From Perognathus longimembris pacificus (lineage: Eukaryota; Chordata; Mammalia; Rodentia; Heteromyidae), in contig NC_063162.1 of NCBI RefSeq assembly GCF_023159225.1, positions 95,870,880 to 95,934,879 on the forward strand: DNA of 64,000 bases. The letters are read 5' to 3'. Every line of letters starts with the position of its first letter. Position 1 is the stretch's first letter. The translations under genes and the position numbers were made by a program. Shown piece after piece: positions 33,402 to 44,399 of the stretch. Below the pieces are notes generated by a model. The model worked only from the letters and a program-made list of their open reading frames with translations. It was not told the DNA's origin and did no database searches.

Positions 33402-34260
33402 ATCTTTAAAAAAAATATTATTTTATTGTCAAATTGATGTACAGAGAAGTTACAGTTTCATACGTTAGGCCTTAGGTACATTTCTTGTACTATTTGTTAC
33501 CTCCTCCCTCATTCCTCCCTCCCTCCTTCCCCTTTACCTCTCCCTCCATGAGTTGTTCAGTTGGTTTACACCAAATGGGTTTGCAAATATTGCTTTTGGA
33601 GTCATTAGTCTTTTTATCCTTTGTCTGTCGATTTTGATATTCCCTTTCACTTCCCTAGTCCTAATATCAGTATATGCTGTATCCAGTATATTCAGAGGAG
33701 ATACAGTGATAGCGCGAGTACAACCACAGGAAGGGATACAAGAGGATCATCAACAAAAGAAGCTACGGTTTCACATGGTGTCTTGAAAGTAATTACAACA
33801 GTGATATAACACTCATTTCCATAACATGGAGTTCATTTCACTTAGCATCATCTTATGCGTTCATAGGGGCATAGCTATTAGGCTCTTGTGATCCTCTGCT
33901 GTGACTAGCCTAAACCTGTGCTAATTATTCCCTACGAAGGAAACCATAGTGTCCATGTTTCTTTAGGTCTGGCCCACTCCACTTAGCATAATTTTTCCAA
34001 GTTCTTCCATTTCCTTATGAATGGGGAAATGGCATTCTTTCAGATAGAGGCATAAAATTCCGTTGTGTATATTTACCACATTTTCCTGATCCATTCGTCT
34101 ACTGAGCGGCATCTGGATTGGTTCTATATTTTAGCAATGACAAATTGTGCTAAGATGAACATTGTTTTGCTGGTGGCTTTAGTGTGTTCTTGTTTGTGGT
34201 CTTTTGGGTAGATGCCCAAAAGTGGGGCTGCTGGGTCATCCTTGTCTATTCTGATTTACA
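33402..34260 (-). mobile_element. Old L1 3' part, 5'-truncated
   Basis: Minus-strand L1 with an older 3' UTR ('ttgtcaaattgatgtacag', 'catttcttgtactatttgtt') running into the ORF2 3' region ('ccattcgtctactgagcgg', 'gggtagatgcccaaaagtg'). It lies only about 100 bp from the full-length L1 but is a separate, more diverged copy that provides an empty-site comparison for the SINE at 18214. Confidence 0.85.
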
Positions 34261-34361
34261 TTTGTCCAGATGGAGCAAAGTTACCATGATTAACGAAAAT
34301 TACTCCATAAGAGACTCTAAACCATTCTTTGGTTGTATGTAATTTAATCTACCACACTTTT

Positions 34362-34942
34362 CTTGTAATTTATTTATTAATTAAACACAAAATTTTTGAC
34401 AAGGTGTTGTGCAAAAAGGGTACAGTTACATAGTAGGGTAGTGTGTACATTTCTTGTGATATCTTACACCCTGTTTTTCTTTCCCTTCACTAGGTCAGGT
34501 AGACATATATACAATACACAATGTAACAAGAACATATACAGTAGCCACGTGGCCTACGCCCAAGAAAATTACGCTAGGGCTTTAAATGTAATGTGGACAT
34601 TAGACAATATGTAGAGAGTAGACTTATATGAATGTACATACATAGCTTTTGAGCTACTGTATTCCACTGAGAGGTCAAGTTTTGACTTTTATATGTTGAG
34701 TAGTTGTTTGGTTTTAGTTACGTACTGTTGGGTCGCTGCCCCAATCCTGTGAGAAATACCATTTGACAAGCAGTTTTTGGTTTCACAGACCTGGTCTCTA
34801 CTGTCTTTCCGTCTCCCTTTGTTAACAGTCATATATCAGGGAGATCATGCCCCTTTGTCTTCTGTGTTCTAGGCTTGTCTCGCTCAACATTATTTGTTCG
34901 AGTTCTGACCATTTCCCTGCGAGTAACAATATTTCACCATTA
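34362..34942 (-). other. L1 3' UTR
   Basis: Follows the ORF2 stop. It contains the younger-type 3' words ('gacaaggtgttgtgcaaaaa', 'gtacatttcttgtgatatc') also seen at 10445 and 32771. The terminal A-tail is diverged into mixed A/T. Confidence 0.85.
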
Positions 34943-36803
34943 CTAATCGCTATGTAGTATTACATTGTGTATAGGTACTACATTTTTTTGGATCCATTCA
35001 TCTGTGGAGGGGCATCTGGGTTGTTTCCATATTTTAGCTATTGTGAATTGTGCCGCAATAAACATGAAAGTACAAATGTCTTTTTGATGTCTTGGGACTT
35101 GCTGTTTAGGATAGATGCCTAGGAGTGGTATGGCTGGGTCATAGGGTAGGTCTATATTGAGCTTTGTGAGAAACCTCCATACTGTTCTCCAAAGTGGTTG
35201 TATTAATTTGCACTTCCACCAACAATGGAGAAGGGTTCCTCTTTCCCCACAGCCCCTCCAGCATTTGTTGTTGCCTGAGTTCAGGGTATAGGCCATTCTA
35301 ACTGGAGTGAGGTGGTATCTCAGGGTTGTTTTTATTTGCATTTCCTTTACTACCAGGGATGTTGAACATTTCCTCATATGTTTCTTTGCCATTTTTATTT
35401 CTTCTCTTGTGAAGTCTCTCTTTAGCTCCTTTGCCCATTCCCTAATTGGTTTATTGGGCTTGGAGGGGCTTAGTCTTTTGAGTTCACTGTAGATGACAGA
35501 TATTAGGCCTTTGTCTGTTGCTGTGCTGGTAAAGATCCTTTCCCATATGGTTGGCTGTCTTTCTGTTTTGGTGGCTATGTCCTTAGCTGTACAGAAATTT
35601 TTTAATTTGTAGTAGTCCCATTTGTCGAGTCTCTCCCCTATTTGTTGTGCCCCTGGGACTATATTCAGGAAGTTCCTTCCTGTGCCTATAAATTCTAGCG
35701 TCTTTCCTAATCTGTCCTTTAGTAGTTTCAAGGATTCAGGTCTGATATTGAGGTCCTTGATCCATTTTGAGTTGCTCTTGGTGCATGGTGATAGACTTGG
35801 GTCAACTTTGAGTTTTCTGCATATAGCTGCCCAGTTCTCCCAGCACCAGTAGTTGAAGAGGCTATGTTTATTCCATTGTATGTCTTTAGCTCCTTTGTCG
35901 AATATCAGCTGACTGTAAGAGTGCAGTTTTATTTCTGGATCTTCAATTCTAATCCATTGGTCTTCCAGTCTGTTTTTATACCAATACAAGGCTGTTTTTG
36001 TTATGATGGCCCTGTAGGAGAGCTTGAAGTCTAGTATTGTGATACCTCCTACACTGCTTTTTTTGCCTAGAATTGCTTTGGCTATTCTAGGTCTTTTGCT
36101 GTTCTATATGAATTTATGGGTTGCTTTCTCTATTTCAGTGAAGAATGTGACTGGGATTTTGATAGGGATTGCATTGAATTTGTATAACAATTTGGGCAAT
36201 ATGGCCATTTTCACTATATTGATTCTGCTTACCCATGAGCATGGGAGGTCTTTCCATCTCCTTGTGTCTTCTTTGATTTCCCTTATTAGATTTTTATAGT
36301 TTTCATTAAATAGGTCCGTCACATCCTTGGTTAAGTTGATCCCTAGGTACTTTATTCTTTTTTTGGCTACTGTAAATGGAATTGTTTCCATAATTTTCTT
36401 TTCTGTTTGTATATTGCTGGTGTACAGAAAAGCTGCTGACTTTTGTGGATTGATTTTGTATCCTGCTACTTTGCCAAAATGTTTATTAGGGGTAGGAGTT
36501 TGGGTACTGAGTTTTTTGTTCCTTCAGATATAAGATCGTGTTGTCTGCGAACGGGGATAACTTGATTTCTTCCTTGCCGATGTGGATCCCTTTGATGTCC
36601 TCCTCTTGCCTTATTGCTATGGCTAGGGATTCCAGCACAATGTTGAAAAGAAGTAGGGAGAGTGGGCATCCTTGTCTTGTTCCTGAGTTTAGGGGGAATG
36701 ATTTAAGTTTCTTTCCATTTAATATGATGTTAGCAGTCTGTTGTATATGGATTTTATTGTTTTGAGGAATGTTCCATCTATTCCTGTTCTCTCCAAAGCT
36801 TTT

Positions 36804-37051
36804 TTTTTTTTTTTTTAACATTGCCTTTACTAATTCATTTAAATTTTTTTTTTTTTTTTGGCCAGTCCTGGGCATTGGTCTCAGGGCCTGAGCATTGTCC
36901 CTGGCTTCTTCCCACTCAAGGCTAGCACTCTGCCACCTGAGCCACAGCGCTCCTGATGGCCATTTTCCATATATGTGGTGCTGGGGAATTGAACCGAGAA
37001 CTTCATGTGTAGGAGGCAAGTGCTCTTGCCACTAGGCCATATTCCCAGCCC
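36804..37051 (-). mobile_element. IDL-Geo SINE carrying extra 3' sequence, inside ORF2
   Basis: The reverse SINE body ends in a T-run (36844-36859), but the insertion continues with 27 nt of other sequence (36817-36843, 'aacattgcctttactaattc' at its left) and a second T-run (36801-36816). A perfect 15-bp duplication, ctctccaaagctttt, surrounds the whole unit at 36789-36803 and 37052-37066. The extra segment therefore travelled with the SINE: a 3' transduction from read-through transcription past its first A-tail. Confidence 0.92.
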
Positions 37052-38888
37052 CTCTCCAAAGCTTTTAATAAGCATGGATGTTGTATTTTGTCAAAGGCTT
37101 TTTGGGCATCGACTGAGATAACAATGTGATTCTTGATTTTAGTTCTGTTGATGTGGTGAATTACGTTCATTGATTTACGGATGTTGAACCATCCTTGTGA
37201 CTGTGGGATGAAGCCTACTTGGTCATGATGTATAATTTTCTTGTCCAGTTTCTGGATCCTGTTAGCTAATATTTTATTGAGGAGCTTTGCGTCTGTGTTC
37301 ATTAATGATATTGGTCTGTAGTTCTCTTTTTTGTGGGGTCTTTGCCTGGTTTGGAAATGAGTATGATATTAGCTTCATAGAATGAGTTTGGGATTTTTCC
37401 CTCTGTTTCTACTTCGCGGAAGAGTTTGAGGAGTATTGGTATTAGCTCCTCACTAAAGGTTTTGTAGAATTCATTGGTGAATCCATCTGGGCCTGGGCTT
37501 TTCTTTGTTGGGAGGTTCTTGATTACCTCCTGTATCTCACTCTAAGTTATTGGCTTACTTAGTTGATTTATTTCTTCTTGGTTCAGTTTGGGCAGTTTAT
37601 ACTTTTCTAAGAATTGATCCATTTCTGTAAAATTATTGTTTTTTACTGAATAGAGGTTCTGGAAATAGCTCCTTATGATTGTTTGAATATCGTGTGTACT
37701 TGCTGTAATTTTTCCAGTGGATTCCCTGATTTTACGTGTATGAATCTCTTCTTTTTTTTGTAAGTCTTGTGAGGGGTCTGTCAATTTTATTTATTTTCTC
37801 AAAGAACCAGCTTTTAGTCTTATTAATTTGTTGAATGGTCTTTCTATTTTCAATCAGATTTATCTCTTCTTTAATCTTTGTGATCTCTCTCCTCGTCGTT
37901 TTAGATTCTGTCATTTCTTGTTTCTCCAGTTGTTTTAGTTTCATCGTGAGGTTATTCACCTGCTCTGCTTCCATTCTTTTAATGTGGGTGCTGAGGACAA
38001 TGATCTTGCCCCTCAGTACTGCCTTTGCTGTGTCCCATAAGTTTCTTTGTGATGTATTTTCATTGTCATTGTGGCTTATGAATTCGTTGATTTCATCTTT
38101 AATTTGGTCTGTGGCCCATGTGTTGGATAACAGTGTGGGGTTTAGCTTCCAAGAATGTGTATAGCTTCTGTGGTAACCGTTGTTATTGCGGGTTACCTTT
38201 AATCCACTGTGATCAGATATAATACATGGGATGACGTCAATACTTTTGTATTTGCTGAGGTTCTTTGTGTGGGCTATGACATGGTATATTTTGGAGTATG
38301 ATCCATGTGCTGCTGAGAAGATGGTGTATTGGGTCTCTTAGGGTGGAAGATTCTGTATAGATCTGTCAGGTCCATTTTGGATATGGTGTTACTTAGGTCC
38401 TCAGCTCCCTTGCTGATCATCTGGGTGTTGGATCTGTCTCTTGGGGAGAGTGGGGTATTTAGGTCTCCCACTATGATTGTGTTTGCATCTATCTTGTTCT
38501 GTAATTCTGTGAGAATTTGCTTGACATATGTGGGGACTCTTTTGTTCAGTGAGTATACATTTCTCATCGTGATGTCTTGATTCTGTATAATTCCTTGTAT
38601 TAAAATGTAGTGTCCTTCTTTGTCTTTTTGAGTTGATTTTAATGAAAAGTCCAGTTCGTCTGAGATCAGAATGGCTACACCTGCCGTTTTGGTAGGTGTG
38701 TTTGCTTGGAAGATCTTGCTCCATCCTTTCATTTGGAGCCTGTTTTTGTCCCTTGCTGTAAGGTGGGTCTCTTGTAGACAACAGATGCCAACTTTTTGTT
38801 TGCGGATCCATTCTGCCAGTCTGCTCCTCTTTATCAGAGAGTTTATACCATTTATATTCAAAGAGATCAAGGATAAGAGTGTCTTTTC

Positions 38889-39097
38889 GGGCTGGGAATA
38901 TAGCCTAGTGGCAAGAGTGCCTGCCTCATATACACGAGGCCCTAGGTTCGATTCCCCAGCACCACATATACAGAAAACGGCCAGAAGCGGCGCTGTGGCT
39001 CAAGTGGCAGAGTGCTAGCCTTGAGCGGGAAGAAGCCAGGGACAGTTCTCAGGCCCTGAGTCCAAGGCCCAGGACTGGCAAAAAAAAAAAAAAAAAA
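38889..39097 (+). mobile_element. IDL-Geo SINE inserted at the start of ORF2
   Basis: A complete dimer with a pure A-tail of about 20 nt, opposite in direction to the L1. A perfect 14-bp duplication, aagagtgtcttttc, lies at 38875-38888 and 39098-39111. It interrupts ORF2 a few codons after its ATG. The sequence is close to the youngest copies ('acggccagaagcggcgctg'). Confidence 0.96.
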
Positions 39098-39162
39098 AAG
39101 AGTGTCTTTTCTCCTTCCATTTTCTTGTTGGGCTGTTTTTTCATCTTTTTTTTTTCTTGTCT

Positions 39163-40591
39163 TTAGTGAATTGCTCTTTCTGTTTCTGTTTCTGTATGTG
39201 TGTCCTGTACCATCTCTGTTGCTTGGGAATCCCCTCTTAGAATTCGCTGTAGGGCTGGTTTTTTATTCACATACTCCTTTAGATCCTCTTTGCTATGGAA
39301 AGATCTGGTTTTCCCTTCGAAAGTGAACTCCAATTTCGCTGGATATTTAATCCTAGCTTGCATAGTGTTGGCCTGTAGTACTTGGATGGTGTTCTTCCAC
39401 TCACTGAGCGCTTGGTAGGTTTGTGTGGAGAGGCCTGCTGTTATTCAGATCCTCTTCCCATTGTAGAAAATTTCTTTCTTCATTTTGGCTGCATTTAGAA
39501 TTTTCTCTCTATTCTTGAGATCTGAAGTCTTGAATATTATGTGCCTTGGGGTGGCTTTTCGGGGGTCTGGCCTGCCAAGTGTCCTATAGGCTTCGGTTAC
39601 CTGGATAGGGTCCCTGGGTCCCTTGTGAGATTGGGGAAGTTTTCTGCAATAACTTTATTGAAAATATGATGAAGCCCTCTGCTCTGGTATTGGGCTCCTT
39701 CTTCTATTCCAATTATGCGCAGATTATATCTCTTGTCTTTGTCCATTAGTACCTGTATTAGTCTGCCCTGAAGCTTCACCGTTTCTTGGAGTGTGGTAAT
39801 TTTCTGGTTGTTGTCTGCTTTTCATCGTCCAAGCGAGAGATTCTGGATTCCATATGGTCAATTCTTTGTGCTGTGGATTCAATTGCGGAGATTATGGATG
39901 TCAGAGAGCTATTTATGGTTGCCAGATCAGTTCTGATGGTGTAAATTTCTTCCTTTAAAGAGTTGTATTTTAAATCTATTTTTTCATGCATTTCACTTCT
40001 CAAGATATTAAGGTCTTCTTTAACGGAGGTTTGCATTGTATCCATTTTTGCTTCCATTTCTTTCTTGGCTTCCTGGATGTCCTTCAAGACTTCCACTCTA
40101 AACTCCTGGAATTGTTTTCTGATTTTGTTTCTGATGCTTTCCATCATTTCAGTTAAAATGGCCTCATTTGCTTTTTTATTCTCCATCTCCTCTTCAGCCG
40201 TGATGATTTTTGGAGCTGGCGAGTTGGCTTGCCCTTTGATGAACTGTGTTATATTTCTTTGTGATTTTCACATCTGGAGATCTGTGGGTAGCTTCCCTGG
40301 TTTGTTTTTGTGCTGGTCCATCAGTGGGAGCCTTGTGTCCTGGTGTCCTGGCTCTGGGTTTGGGTTTGGCTGTTGCACCTTGCTTCCCAATGGGTGAGCG
40401 TGACCTTCTCGGTTGTTGCTGAGGTGGTCACTCTCCCTGCACTTGGGGGCCAGTGGGTTCTGTGTCTTTATCTGCAGGACAGTGTCCTGCCACTGTGCTG
40501 TGCTGACCCTAGCATGCCCCTGTTGGGGGTTTGCTGGTCGCTGATTCAGCGTGGCGTGGAGGCTTATCTCTTCTTTGGTTCTTTTTTCCAC
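39163..40591 (-). pseudogene. L1 ORF1 (RNA-binding chaperone), broken
   Basis: ORF1 proteins coat L1 RNA and form coiled-coil trimers. Here the N-terminal piece (40591-40268) is a Q/P/H-rich leader starting MEKRTKEEIS. The next piece (40186-39776) is coiled-coil-like, with heptad-spaced hydrophobics in MMESIRNKIRKQFQEF to LTSIISAIESTAQRID. The RRM region follows (39779-39597) with RYNLRIIGIEEG, and the C-terminal domain (39363-39163) holds ARIKYPAKLEF and ends TETERAIH. The pieces are in different frames or separated by stops, so no full protein is possible. ORF2 begins 42 nt further on, the usual L1 layout. Confidence 0.92.
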
Positions 40592-41828
40592 TCTGTATCC
40601 TGGTCAGAGAAGTTCACCTCTCAGGCAGTTCACCTTCCTGTGTGGACTGCTCCGGGGCCGGTGTTGTTGAGGGGCGGCCCACCCACTTGTGTGAAATGCG
40701 CCAAACTGAGTGGGCACGGGCCGATGGAGAGCTCTGCCCTCCTGTGTAGGTGTGCCTACCAGAGCAGGCGCTGACGCTGTGGCCCCGCCCACCTGAGCGG
40801 GGTACGCCTACCAGAGCGAGCCCTGGGTTGTTGGGTTGTGCTTGCACCCTCCCACAAATCCACTGTGGGGGGCAGTATGTGTGGGGCCCAGTGGGATCAA
40901 CTGTCCAGGCGCAGGTTAGCGCCCTCAGACTGCATCTCTGCTGCGAGGGGGGTGCGTAATCAGGCCCAGGTGTCCCTGCAGTGCTGGTATTGCCTAGTGC
41001 CTGTGATTTTAGTTGTAAAGGTCCTCGAGGTCCAGGCGCCTCGGGTGGGGCTTGCACTGCCGGCCGTCCCCCGGCCCCTGTTGGGAAGGGGGCAGGGCCG
41101 GTGCGGCCAGTTCAGGCTCCTAGGCGGCCTTGGGGCTGCTCCGCCCTTCCCCTGCTAAACTCCTGTGACTTCCCAGCGCCTGATGGGAGCTTCCCGCCTG
41201 ATTTGGGGGTTCTTTGTTCCCTCAGGGTGGGGAGGGGGAGGGAGGGATATCTAGCTTCTTTGTAGGGTTTGGGTCTCTGATAGCTGGTCTCCCTTTGGGG
41301 GAGGGGGTAATGGGAGACTCACTGGTCCTGGATTGTGTGTGTGTCCCGCGCCCCCATTGGTCCTTCAGGTGTGGCGAAAGGTCGTGGTGGCATCACCAGC
41401 TCTCCTCTTCTGCACCGCTGGGTTCCCCAGCCACTTATGTTCGTTCCTGGTGTGGACCCGAACTTCCCGTTGCCACCGTCGCTGTGTGTCTTGGTCCGCA
41501 CTCTCCCTGGTGCCGGTGAAGTCCTGCTGTCTGGACTCTGAGCTCCCGGCAGTCGGTCTGCCGATTGCCGGGTCCCCTTTCCCAGCCTGGCCCTGTTCGG
41601 GCCAGGGTTGGCTGGTGGGGGGAGGGTGCCCCATAGATTCTCTGGCTCCGTGTAGGTTTTCAGCTCTTCTTTTTTGCTCCTTTTTGTTTTTGTGCATTTC
41701 TCCACTGCTTCTGGCTGCTGGTTTTGCTGGGTTCTTGATGGGATATTGGGTGCTGGAGTTCCCAGCTCGCTATTCAGTTGGAGCGAGTTGGGGTGCTTCG
41801 CTACTGTGGCGGCGCCATCTTCCCTCTC
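40592..41828 (-). promoter_or_regulatory. L1 5' UTR, GC- and CpG-rich promoter region
   Basis: About 1.24 kb of GC-rich, CpG-containing sequence between the 5' duplication and ORF1, standing out sharply from the AT-rich surroundings. In L1 elements this region holds an internal RNA polymerase II promoter. The first 30 nt (minus strand) contain 'aagatggcgccgcca', close to a YY1 site, at the usual position for directing transcription from base 1. Long open frames here on either strand are a by-product of GC-rich sequence. Whether the promoter still works, or is methylated, cannot be seen. Confidence 0.85.
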
Positions 41829-41841
41829 CTACCACACTTTT

Positions 41842-42512
41842 TTTTAAGTATTAACCAGGATTTTTTTCAGAACAGCAGAATAAAATAAGAAGAAATTGAA
41901 ACAAAGCGAGAAATATTCCCTGTTCTCTATGAAGAAAATGGAAGTTTACAACTCTTTTAGGACATTCTAACAAAAGACAAAGAACTATTTATACTAGTTG
42001 AATGCAGATGAAGTAGCAAAGGTGCTCACTCTTGTGAACCTGTCATGCAACTCGGTTATAGTATGTTGAAAATTGAAAACTCAATGTGAAAAAGAGAGTG
42101 AGATAAAACAAGAGCAGAGGAAAAAACTCTCTAAATTCTGAATCAACATTTCAAAGGATAGATGCTCTGTGACCAAAAGTTTCAAAGGACCTATTTTAGA
42201 CTCCCAATACTCATGGAATTAAGACCTTCATATGAAAGTAATGTCAAGAAACCATTTTTTAAAATTCTGATGTCTGGGTGACAGATGATTGGTATATCTA
42301 ACAATGAAGTTTGAAATATCTGTCATTAAAAAGCTTGGGAATGATAATTTGTTCATTTACCAGTAACTGCAGGGTATCTACTCTGAAATTCTTCTTAATG
42401 TTGGGAATATAGCAACAAACAAAAACTTCTTATCCCAGTTGCAGAGGCAAACAATTAACAGATATTAAACATACAATGATAGATATTTGGTCAGTGCTAT
42501 TATGAATAACAT
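41842..42512. other. Unassigned AT-rich sequence
   Basis: L1 right flank; no gene or recognised repeat. Confidence 0.4.
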
Positions 42513-42690
42513 AATGCCTATGAGCCTAGCTACTCAGGAGGCTGAAATTTGAGAATGGAGGTTCAAAGCCAGGCCAGGCAGGAAAAGTCCATGAGAGTCT
42601 TATGTCCAATTACCCCACAAAACAGCAGAAGTAGAGATATTGCTCAAATGAACAAAAATCCTCAGGTCTTGAATTCAAACCTCAGGATGG
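42513..42690 (+). mobile_element. B1-Geo SINE, shortened
   Basis: 'gagcctagctactcaggagg', 'aagccaggccaggcaggaaa' and 'gtccaattaccccac' are followed by a shortened Geo part ending 'gaattcaaacctcaggatgg'. A CA tract (42705-42727) sits at its tail. Confidence 0.7.
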
Positions 42691-42902
42691 AATAAATGCA
42701 GAGACACATACACACATACACACACAAACTAACAACGTGAGGTGTTATTTTAGATCAATTAAGTTTGGACTCACCTATGAGAATGACACTTTAGTTGAGA
42801 CTTAAATGAGATGCTTAAAATCCATCTGTTGATAGAATGAAGACTAAAGGAGCAACAGATCAAAAGTCCTGAATTAATAATGAGCTCAGTTGTCAATAGC
42901 CA

Positions 42903-43115
42903 GACCAATTTGTTTGCCATGAGGTGAGCAGCCTCCTCTGCCACATGCTCCTGCCACGATATTCATGATATCCTGCCTTTCCACAGGCATAAAAGTAACA
43001 GAGCCATCCAAAATGAATTCAAACTCCTGAAGCCATGAGTCAAAATAAAACTCTCCTCCTTGTAAAATGATAGTTCTCAGGCACTTATCACAAAGACAGA
43101 AAGCTATCTAACACA
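42903..43115 (+). mobile_element. Old MaLR-like LTR remnant
   Basis: 'ctgaagccatgagtcaaaat', 'aaaactctcctccttgtaaa', 'caggcacttatcacaaagac' and 'agctatctaacac' match the typical 3' end of mammalian MaLR LTRs, which end in a poly(A)-signal region and TAACA-type terminus. The 5' part is weak. Confidence 0.55.
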
Positions 43116-43432
43116 AAAACCATTTAACACAAAAGCCCCACAGTTAGGAAGTAGAAAAGAAGAGACAAGGGATAGGATACCAGTTCCTTCAAGAACATTC
43201 TTCCAGTGACCCAACGACCCATCTCTTCTAAGTTCAACCCCCTACCACTAATTCCATGGAACAAGGATCAAGTCATCAATAGCTGAGTAGTAAGGGGACA
43301 CATTTCAAAACACAACAAATTGCAACACATCATGCTAGAATAAACAGCACCTAAATCTTATTACTTAGAAGAACATAAGAGAGCAGAGAAAAATATTAAA
43401 CGAGGGAATGGTACATGAAAATAATTCAGTTT

Positions 43433-43770
43433 TTTGGCAGTCCTGGAGTTTAAGCTAAGAGCCCTATGTTCATAAAACAAATACTCTACTACCTGAGCCA
43501 TGCATGCTCCTTCCCTGTTTACTTTAGTGTTTTGTTTTTGTTTTCATGTTCAAATAGGGTCTCATGTTTATGCCCAGTCTGACCCACTATGGTCCTATTT
43601 ACAATTTCCACATTGCTGATACAACAGGAACACATCACTATGCCAAGTTTCATTGGCCATTGTAATAGCTCATGAATTTTTATCCAGACTGGCCTTGATC
43701 TTCATTCTTCACAATCTCTACCTCCAAAGGAGCTAGAAATATATCAGTCTGAGCCACAGAGTCTGACCCT
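43433..43770 (-). mobile_element. Composite of degenerate B1/ID-type SINEs
   Basis: Reverse ID/Geo-like words ('ggcagtcctggagtttaag', 'ctacctgagccatgc') are followed by B1-like words ('aatagggtctcatgtttatg') and a second B1-like part ('agactggccttgatcttc'). Confidence 0.5.
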
Positions 43771-44399
43771 GGAGACCAGTTATATGATGCCATGATGGAA
43801 ATATGCACTAGATTCTAATGAAGTCATACTTTAAGACACCGAATATGAAGATTTCCACATATCTTTTGGTGGATGTCAACAGAGAGAAGCACACAGTTTA
43901 AGCTCTATCATAGCAACTTATTGGTACAGGAGTTTTTTTCTCATGAAACTGTATGTTCAGTTTTTAACAAGCAAAATGATAGCCAGGATTCTTTTAGCTA
44001 AAAGTAGCCCAACATAAAAGTGAAAGCTTTATGGAGAAATGGACACAAGTAGAGAACTGCTGGGATTCAAAGCATCACTACTCCTCTTTTTTGCTGCCTC
44101 TCTCCTTTGCTTCTTTCTTGGTCCAGTCATATTCTTCCAAGCTTATCTCTGCATCACTAGGCAATTGCTTTAGGATAACTATCTCAAGTAATGAATTGCA
44201 AAACAGTTCCAGATGCTTCTGTCAAAATGACCCACAAAAGTTCTCTGATTAACCCTGTCTGAAACCTGAGCCAATGACTATGTCTATGGTAGGTGTGATG
44301 ACCATAGTTTAATATGGCCATTAGCTCAAGTTTTTGGTTTAATGTCCGAAATACATTTCCAAGCTGAGAGAAGACTGCTGTCCTGGGCAGATAGATCAT

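Larger units (their letters stand above)
34943..39120 (-). pseudogene. L1 ORF2 (endonuclease / reverse transcriptase), broken
   Basis: The probable start ATG is at 39120 (minus), 42 nt past the ORF1 stop, reading MEGEKTLLSLISLNING once the SINE is set aside. The endonuclease shows SLNINGINS, CLQETHL and GDLNTPLSP (38870-38274) before a frameshift near its end. The reverse transcriptase is recognisable in pieces: HHDQVGFIP and AFDKIQHP (37302-37003), then GTRQGCPLS. Its catalytic box reads FADN, where active L1s have FADD. The last 348 residues (35989-34943) are open and hold the CX3CX7HX4C cysteine-histidine motif (CWRGC...HCWWKC). The protein would normally nick DNA and copy L1 RNA at the break; this copy cannot. 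Two SINEs split it, one just after the start and one before the catalytic box. Confidence 0.94.
34362..41828 (-). mobile_element. Full-length L1 retrotransposon (defective)
   Basis: A 7.47-kb span on the minus strand with 5' UTR, ORF1, ORF2 and 3' UTR in order. A perfect 13-bp duplication, ctaccacactttt, lies at 34349-34361 and 41829-41841. Two IDL-Geo SINEs (36804-37051 and 38889-39097) account for about 0.46 kb. Read on its own strand it starts about 'gagggaagatggcgccgcc', resembling the YY1-type start of many L1 5' UTRs. Both ORFs carry stops or frameshifts, the RT active site is altered and the 3' A-tail has decayed, so it cannot move by itself. Confidence 0.96.

Noticed and set aside
36024..36299. 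91-codon plus-strand membrane-like frame in the L1
   Set aside because: It is the antisense of ORF2 reverse-transcriptase sequence; the true reading is on the minus strand.
40310..41854. Several 100-170 codon plus-strand frames
   Set aside because: They lie in the GC-rich L1 5' UTR and N-terminal ORF1 region, antisense to L1, where stop codons are rare by composition.
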